From contig NZ_JAANCM010000003.1 of the NCBI RefSeq assembly GCF_011603255.1, positions 372,001 through 436,000 on the forward strand: a stretch of 64,000 nt of DNA. Direction: 5' to 3'. Of the stretch, positions 58,955 to 64,000 are shown in pieces (position 1 is the first letter of the stretch; every line of letters begins with the position of its first letter). The notes under the pieces are model-generated. The model was not told where the DNA came from and made no database searches. It was given only the letters and a program-made list of their open reading frames with translations. Both the position numbers and the translations under genes were made by a program. This stretch comes from Ferranicluibacter rubi (GTDB lineage Bacteria; Pseudomonadota; Alphaproteobacteria; Rhizobiales; Rhizobiaceae).

Positions 58955-59985
58955 AGCGAACCTCCGGTCCGGTTGACGCGGACGATCAGGAAAATGAGGT
59001 AGGGCGCGCCAAGCGCTCCGGTGATGACGCCGACGGGGTAGCGGCTGGGAAGCAGCACCTGCCCGACATAGTCCCCAAGGAGCACGAGGATCGCCCCGAC
59101 AAGGGCTGCCGGCAGGAGGAGCGATCCGTTCGACCGCACGATGCGCGCCGCGATCGGCCCTGCGAGGAAAGCGACGAAGGCGATCGGCCCGGTGACGGCG
59201 GTCGCCGCCGCGATCATGCCGACAGCGGAGACGATGACCAGCATGCGGGTTTGCGAGACGCGGACGCCGAGGGCCGACGCAGTGTCGTCGCCGAGCCTGA
59301 GCGCTTCGAGATCACGGGTGCGGCTGAGAAGGACTCCGCCGAAGACGGCGAGTGCGAGAAGAAGCGGCAGCGCCTGTTGCAGTTGGGCGCCGTTGACGCT
59401 GCCCGTCAGCCAGCGCATCGCCTCCTGCAGGCTCCAGGACGGTGCGGTGGAGAGGATGTAGGCGATGACGCTTTGCAACATGGCGGAGACGCCGATGCCG
59501 ACCAAGATCAGGCGCGTGCCGCCGACGCCGTTGCGGAACGACAAGCCGTAGACCAGCACGGCAACCCCAAGCCCGGCGCCGACCGCCAGAAGCGACACCA
59601 TCGGCCCCGACATCTGGAGAACGACGATGGCGAACACGGCCGCCGCACCCGCGCCCGACGTGATGCCGATAATGTCGGGGCTCGCCAGCGGATTGCGCAG
59701 CATGACCTGAAAGGCGACACCCCCAAGGCCGAAGCAGAGGCCGGAAAGAATCGAGAGCACGGCGCGCGGCAGGCGCAATTGCCCGACGGTGAAGGACGTA
59801 CCGGGAATGGGCTCGCCCGAGAGCACCCGCAGGACATCCAGGGGCGCGATGACGCTCTGCCCGACCGAGAGGGTGAAGCCGAAGAGGACGACGACCAGCG
59901 CGAGCAAAAGCGCAAGCGCGATCGAATGGCGGCGCGCCTTGCGCCGGCGGTTGACGGCAAGGAGATCGATGGTCGGAGACGACAT
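58951..59985 (-). CDS. iron-siderophore ABC permease (FecD-type)
   Basis: This FecCD-family permease of 344 residues has about ten membrane segments. Family traits are LRLPRAVLSILSGLCFGLGGVAFQVMLRNPLASPDIIGITSGAG, GVRVSQTRML, and a C-terminal GDYVGQVLLPSRYPVGVITGALGAPYLIFLI. The ATG at 59985 is two bases after the stop of the FecC-type gene. The longer open frame upstream is a shadow of that gene. It forms a heterodimer with the next permease. Confidence 0.94.
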   Translation of the reverse strand: MSSPTIDLLAVNRRRKARRHSIALALLLALVVVLFGFTLSVGQSVIAPLDVLRVLSGEPIPGTSFTVGQLRLPRAVLSILSGLCFGLGGVAFQVMLRNPLASPDIIGITSGAGAAAVFAIVVLQMSGPMVSLLAVGAGLGVAVLVYGLSFRNGVGGTRLILVGIGVSAMLQSVIAYILSTAPSWSLQEAMRWLTGSVNGAQLQQALPLLLALAVFGGVLLSRTRDLEALRLGDDTASALGVRVSQTRMLVIVSAVGMIAAATAVTGPIAFVAFLAGPIAARIVRSNGSLLLPAALVGAILVLLGDYVGQVLLPSRYPVGVITGALGAPYLIFLIVRVNRTGGSL

Positions 59986-59987
59986 AT

Positions 59988-61034
59988 TCACAATTCGCGC
60001 ACCCGCTGCCGCCGCACGATCCAGATGAAGAACGGCGCACCGATCAGCGCGGTGATGATGCCGACATCGATCTCGCCCGGCCGGGCGACGATGCGCCCGA
60101 GAATATCGGCGCCAAGCAGCAAGGCCGCGCCGCCGAGGGCCGAAAACGGCAGCAGCCAACGGTGATCGACGCCGATCAGCGTTCGGCAGAGGTGCGGCAC
60201 CACAAGACCGAGAAAACCGATGGGCCCGCAGACGGCCGTGGTCGCGCCGCACAGCAGGATCGCGCCGAGCGAGGCCACGGCGCGGGCCGTCGCCACATGC
60301 TCGCCGAGGCCTGCAGCCACATCGTCGCCAAGAGCCAGCGAATTCAGCTTGCGGGCCGACAACAGGCTGATGGCAAAGCCGACGCCCAGAAACGGCAGCA
60401 CGGGAACGACGCGATCATAGGTCGCGCCACCGACGCCGCCGATCTGCCAGGCATGGATGCCGCCTGCGATATCGCCACGGGGCAGAACAATCGCGATGAC
60501 CAGAGAGGCGAAGGCGACGGAGGTGGCGGCACCCGCCAGCGCCAGCTTCAGCGGCGTCGCCCCGCCCCGGCCGAGCGATCCGATCGTATAGACGAAGACC
60601 GCAGCCCCGCCCGCACCGAGGATCGCCGTCCAGATATAGGCATGCGCCGACGTTATCCCGAACCAGGCGACGCCGATGACCACGGCAAGCGACGCCCCCA
60701 TATTGACGCCGAGAATGCCGGGATCGGCAAGCGGATTGCGCGTAACGCCCTGCATGATCGCGCCGGCAAGCCCGAGTGCGGCACCCGAAAGCACGGCGAG
60801 CAGCGTGCGGGGCATGCGAAGCGCGACCGCCGCCTGCCCGATCGTCTCCTGCCCGCCGCCCAGCGCCGCCATGATTTCGGCCCAGGCGACATCGCGCGTG
60901 CCGATGGTGACCGACAGGGCCGAGAGCAGCGCGAGCACGGCGACGAGCACGAGAAGCCAGAGGCCGCGGGTCCGGCTGGAGCGGGCGACGATGCCGTGGA
61001 CGCGCACGGGAATTTTGATGGAGGCCGCCGTCAT
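59988..61034 (-). CDS. iron-siderophore ABC permease (FecC-type)
   Basis: This FecCD-family permease of 348 residues has RMPRTLLAVLSGAALGLAGAIMQGVTRNPLADPGILGVNMGAS and GPIGFLGLVVPHLCRTLIGVDHRWLLPFSALGGAALLLGADILGRIVARPGEIDVGIITALIGAPFFI. It has a basic soluble N-terminus of about 20 residues. The start overlaps the binding-protein stop by four bases. With the binding protein and ATPase it makes a full importer. Confidence 0.94.
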   Translation of the reverse strand: MTAASIKIPVRVHGIVARSSRTRGLWLLVLVAVLALLSALSVTIGTRDVAWAEIMAALGGGQETIGQAAVALRMPRTLLAVLSGAALGLAGAIMQGVTRNPLADPGILGVNMGASLAVVIGVAWFGITSAHAYIWTAILGAGGAAVFVYTIGSLGRGGATPLKLALAGAATSVAFASLVIAIVLPRGDIAGGIHAWQIGGVGGATYDRVVPVLPFLGVGFAISLLSARKLNSLALGDDVAAGLGEHVATARAVASLGAILLCGATTAVCGPIGFLGLVVPHLCRTLIGVDHRWLLPFSALGGAALLLGADILGRIVARPGEIDVGIITALIGAPFFIWIVRRQRVREL

Positions 61035-62023
61035 TTCCCTGCCTTAGCCGCCTCGCTGAGCCGGGCGACGTAGTCCTTCAGCACCCAGCGGATCGAGAGC
61101 GGCGTCGGGTTCGCGGCGTTGCCCACAGGATCGTTGCCGAGCATAACGAGCGCTCCGTTCGCAACCGCCGGCATGTGCCGTGTCAGTGGATTGGCCTTCA
61201 GCGAATCGAACAGCGCCTGATCGCCATAGGTCACGAGAATATCGACATCGTCGAACGCATCGATCTGCTCGGCGCTGACGGACCCGGAATATTTCCCCGG
61301 CTGCGAGGCCTGAAGAACGCTTTTCGGCGAGGCCAGCCCGAGATCGCCGAAGAACTTCACCCGCGTGTCATTGGTCGTGTAGAAATTGATGATGCTGAGG
61401 TCCGACGCGCTGAGATGCGTTATGAACATCGCCGATTTACCCTTCAATTCCGGATGCCCGGCGAGCGTGCCGGCGATGTCGGCCTCGATTCCGGCGATCA
61501 GCGCCTCGCCCTCCTTCGCCATGCCGAGCCCGGCGCTGTCCAGCCGGATCGTCTCGCGCCAGTCGGTGGACCAAGGCGCCTGGGGATAAGCGACGACGGG
61601 CGCGATCTGGCTCAACGTGTCGTAGTCCGCCTGGCTGATGCCGGAGTAAGCCGCAAGGATCACATCCGGACGGGTCGCCGCGACCGCTTCGAAGTCGATC
61701 CCGTCGCCTTCGTCGAAGAGCACCGGCGTCTCGCCACCCAGTTCGTCCAGGCGCGCCTTTACCCAGGGAAGGATCCCGTCATTGTCGTCGTCTCCGAAAT
61801 TGGCGCGCGCCATGCCGACGGGGACGATGCCAAGCGCAAGCGGCACTTCATGGTTCGCCCAGGCGACGGCCGCCACGCGCTCCGGCTTCTTCTCGATGAT
61901 CGTCGTGCCGAACGCATGCTGGATGGTGATTGGATAGGCGTCGCCCTCGGCAGCCAGCGCATGACCCTGCGCGAGCAGCCAGACAGCCATGACGATCTGC
62001 GTGGCGAAGCGGAAAAATCTCAT
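61031..62023 (-). CDS. iron-siderophore periplasmic binding protein (FecB/FepB-type)
   Basis: This binding protein of 330 residues has a signal peptide (MRFFRFATQIVMAVWLLAQGHALA). Mature features are ITIQHAFGTTIIEKKPERVAAVAWAN, then RPDVILAAYSGISQADYDTLSQIAPVVAYP, the usual class-III pattern. It is the first gene of a four-gene iron importer. An IRO box lies 28-42 bases before the start, which indicates iron regulation by RirA. No lipobox is seen, so it is probably soluble. Confidence 0.93.
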   Translation of the reverse strand: MRFFRFATQIVMAVWLLAQGHALAAEGDAYPITIQHAFGTTIIEKKPERVAAVAWANHEVPLALGIVPVGMARANFGDDDNDGILPWVKARLDELGGETPVLFDEGDGIDFEAVAATRPDVILAAYSGISQADYDTLSQIAPVVAYPQAPWSTDWRETIRLDSAGLGMAKEGEALIAGIEADIAGTLAGHPELKGKSAMFITHLSASDLSIINFYTTNDTRVKFFGDLGLASPKSVLQASQPGKYSGSVSAEQIDAFDDVDILVTYGDQALFDSLKANPLTRHMPAVANGALVMLGNDPVGNAANPTPLSIRWVLKDYVARLSEAAKAGK

Positions 62024-62050
62024 CTCCCGATCCCTTCAACGGACATAAGT

Positions 62051-62065
62051 TGACCTCAACTCTCA
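62051..62065 (-). promoter_or_regulatory. IRO box (RirA iron-response site)
   Basis: TGA-N9-TCA occurs at 62051-62065, 28 bases before the iron-binding-protein start and in the divergent region to the TonB-receptor gene. This matches the RirA iron-responsive motif of Rhizobiaceae. The motif is short, so chance match is possible; the position next to iron genes supports it. Confidence 0.6.
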
Positions 62066-62318
62066 GCTTCACCCCGTGGCGTCAACGGTAAAGCAACACC
62101 ACCCCGGAAAGTGGGGATAGTTAGCCATCGGATTCTACAAAACCGGTGGATTCGACAATACTCGATAAAATGCCTCCAGTTATAGGAAGGCGGGGACGAA
62201 CACGCAGTCGAGCGACCTGGACGCCGAGATATCACGCTGACGCGCGGTGCGAACCCACTCGGAAATACCGACCGGCCCTGCCGGCCGCCCTCGCGTCACG
62301 TCAATCTGGATACTGCAC

Positions 62319-64000
62319 ATGGACATCGATAGAACACGCACCCACCGGAGGCTCGCGCCGCTTTCCCGCCGGAGCGCCATCCTTCTCGGCTGCACCGCAC
62401 TGGTCGCCCTGTCGCCGGCGATTGCGTCTGCCCAGGATGCGGCGAGCGGCGCGACGGCGCTCGAAACCATTGTCGTCCAGGGCGGGTCGAGCGGAACCGT
62501 GCTCAACACGGACAATGATTCGCAATCCATCGTCGCGACCGAAACGACCGCCACCGGCAAGCTGCCGACAGACATCCTGAAGGCACCGGCCTCGGTCTCC
62601 GTCATTACCTCGAAGGAGATCGAGCAGCGCGGCGCCGATACCGTCGAGCAGGTGGTGCAGTACACGGCCGGCGTGGTTACCGATTTCTACGGCTCGGACG
62701 ATCGCTACGACTATTTCGACATTCGCGGCTTCACGCCCTACACCTATCGCGACGGGCTGGCGATCGGCCGGACCTTTGCCGGCACGCGCGAGGAGCCTTA
62801 CGCCTATGAGCGGATCGAGGTGCTCAAAGGTGCCAGCTCCTCCGGCTTCGGCGCGGCCGAGCCGGGCGGATCGGTCAACTACGTGACCAAGACACCAAAG
62901 CGGGAGCGTTTCGGCGAGGTCTACGGCACCGGCGGCTCGTTCGCGCACAAGGAACTCGGCTTCGACTTCGGCGACAACCTGACCGGCGACGACACGCTGT
63001 CCTACCGCCTCACGGGCAAGTTCCAGCGCGCCGATGCCGAATACGACTATTCCCAGGACGACGAGAACTTCATCATGGGCGGCCTGACCTGGCGCCCGGA
63101 TGCGGCCACGAACCTGACCGTCGTCTTCGATCATCTCGACAAGGACGGCGTTCCCGGCAGCGGCGGCCATCCGCTGGGGACGGATTTCGACCGGGACACG
63201 TTCTTCGGCGAGCCGGACTATTATTTCAGCGAAACGAACCGCAACAGCTATAGCGTCATGTTCGACCATGACTTCGGCAACGGCCTGAGCTTCGGTTCCA
63301 ACGCACGCTACAGCAACCTGAACGACGGGTTCGGCAGCGCCTATATCGGGGGAACGCCGACGGACGGCTCGACCACAGCGAGCCGCTACTTCTTCGGCAG
63401 TGACAAGTCGTCCGAGCAGTTCATCATCGATGCGAACCTCGTCTACGAGACCCGCACCGACACCGTCGAGAGCCGGACGCTGTTCGGCACCGAGTATAAC
63501 AAATTCGAGTCCGACACAGACAATTTCTACACATCGGCGCCATCGATCGACTGGGAGAACCCGATCTATTCCGGCGGCCCAGGCAGCCTCTCTCCTTATT
63601 CCAGCGTCAACAACGACCAGAAGACGGCCGCCGTCTATCTGCAGCAGGACCTGACCTTCTTCGACAAGCTGACTGTCAGCGTCGGCCTGCGCAACGACTG
63701 GCTGGATCTCAGCGAAACGGATCTCCTCGCCGGCTCCACGGCTTCGGGCAACCATAGCGAATTCACCAAGCGCATCGGTGCGAGCTACAAGATCACCGAG
63801 GAACTGGCGCCCTACATCAGCTATGCGGAATCCGCGGCACCGCCCGCCTCCGGCGCGGACCCGACGACCGGCAAGCAGTACGAGCTCGGCATCAAGTACC
63901 GGCCCGAAGCCTTCCCCGCGCTCATCACCGCATCCGTCTACGACCTGACCAAGGGCAACATCACCGTCTACGATCAGGTGACCTACCTGCCGCAGACGGT
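62319..64000 (+). CDS. TonB-dependent siderophore receptor, truncated by the window end
   Basis: An open frame runs from the ATG at 62319 to the edge (560 codons). A long basic signal region (SRRSAILLGCTALVALSPAIASA) is followed by ALETIVVQGGSSG. The plug domain shows DILKAPASVSVITSKEIEQRG, GVVTDFYGSDDRYDYFDIRGF and the YERIEVLKGASSSGFGAAEPGGSVNYVTK motif typical of ferric-siderophore receptors. Beta-barrel strands follow. Divergent from the iron ABC genes, with a 295-base shared region. The siderophore cannot be told. The C-terminal barrel end is outside the window. Confidence 0.93.
   Translation, partial: MDIDRTRTHRRLAPLSRRSAILLGCTALVALSPAIASAQDAASGATALETIVVQGGSSGTVLNTDNDSQSIVATETTATGKLPTDILKAPASVSVITSKEIEQRGADTVEQVVQYTAGVVTDFYGSDDRYDYFDIRGFTPYTYRDGLAIGRTFAGTREEPYAYERIEVLKGASSSGFGAAEPGGSVNYVTKTPKRERFGEVYGTGGSFAHKELGFDFGDNLTGDDTLSYRLTGKFQRADAEYDYSQDDENFIMGGLTWRPDAATNLTVVFDHLDKDGVPGSGGHPLGTDFDRDTFFGEPDYYFSETNRNSYSVMFDHDFGNGLSFGSNARYSNLNDGFGSAYIGGTPTDGSTTASRYFFGSDKSSEQFIIDANLVYETRTDTVESRTLFGTEYNKFESDTDNFYTSAPSIDWENPIYSGGPGSLSPYSSVNNDQKTAAVYLQQDLTFFDKLTVSVGLRNDWLDLSETDLLAGSTASGNHSEFTKRIGASYKITEELAPYISYAESAAPPASGADPTTGKQYELGIKYRPEAFPALITASVYDLTKGNITVYDQVTYLPQT

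Overview
This window is GC-rich alphaproteobacterial DNA, almost certainly from the Rhizobiaceae (Agrobacterium/Rhizobium/Ensifer relatives). The indications are a four-gene cellulose operon in the celABCG order known from Agrobacterium, many solute-binding-protein ABC transporters, a rhizobial-type palindromic intergenic repeat, a RirA-type iron box and an EcfG-type stress promoter. No rRNA, convincing tRNA, phage, insertion sequence, conjugation gene or CRISPR array was seen. The gene content looks like chromosome or chromid accessory metabolism. The genus is inferred and was not tested.

Layout. (1) 1-4.5 kb, minus strand: a LacI repressor, sugar-binding protein and two permeases transcribed together from a promoter with two perfect palindromes, followed by the 5' end of a probable glycoside hydrolase; no ATPase gene is visible. 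(2) 4.5-11 kb, minus strand: four genes overlapping by four bases, encoding a CHASE3-GAF hybrid histidine kinase with three receivers, a CheR-type methyltransferase, a CheB-type methylesterase domain and a REC-kinase-REC protein. (3) 11-17.6 kb: small stress and hypothetical genes, recX, a PRC-barrel protein, a paired set with Trp-rich repeats, a RibD-like reductase, a DnaQ-like exonuclease and a Phd/PIN toxin-antitoxin pair. (4) 17.7-22.4 kb: GH15 glycosidase, CPA1 antiporter and 6-phosphogluconate dehydrogenase. (5) 22.4-26.3 kb: two paralogous TetR loci, one intact (TetR, SDR, AcuI-type reductase) and one decayed. (6) 26.3-30.9 kb: MFS transporter, TPR-GGDEF protein, DUF2256 protein and LysR regulator.

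(7) 31-36.6 kb: an ABC system plus aldehyde dehydrogenase in the same order and at nearly the same sizes as E. coli ydcS-T-U-V-W, pointing to polyamine uptake and gamma-aminobutyraldehyde oxidation. (8) 37-45 kb: cellulose synthase operon (catalytic subunit, BcsB, GH8 cellulase, CelG-like protein) behind an unusually AT-rich leader. (9) 45-51.5 kb: peptide/opine-type ABC operon ending in an Asp/Glu/hydantoin racemase-family gene, preceded by a sigma-54-like promoter and a perfect palindrome. (10) 51.5-57.5 kb: RbsABC-type sugar transporter, aldo/keto reductase and a GntR regulator with two winged-helix segments. (11) 57.5-64 kb: a GAF protein, then a FecBCDE-type iron-siderophore importer divergent from a TonB-dependent receptor that runs off the right edge.

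Taken together, the region handles plant- or soil-derived nutrients (sugars, polyamines, peptides, siderophores), surface cellulose and signalling. No complete new system can be proven from sequence alone. The best leads are the overlapping kinase/CheR/CheB module, the cellulose synthase with an eroded PilZ site but intact gating loop, the racemase lacking its second catalytic cysteine, and the duplicated Trp-rich repeat protein.
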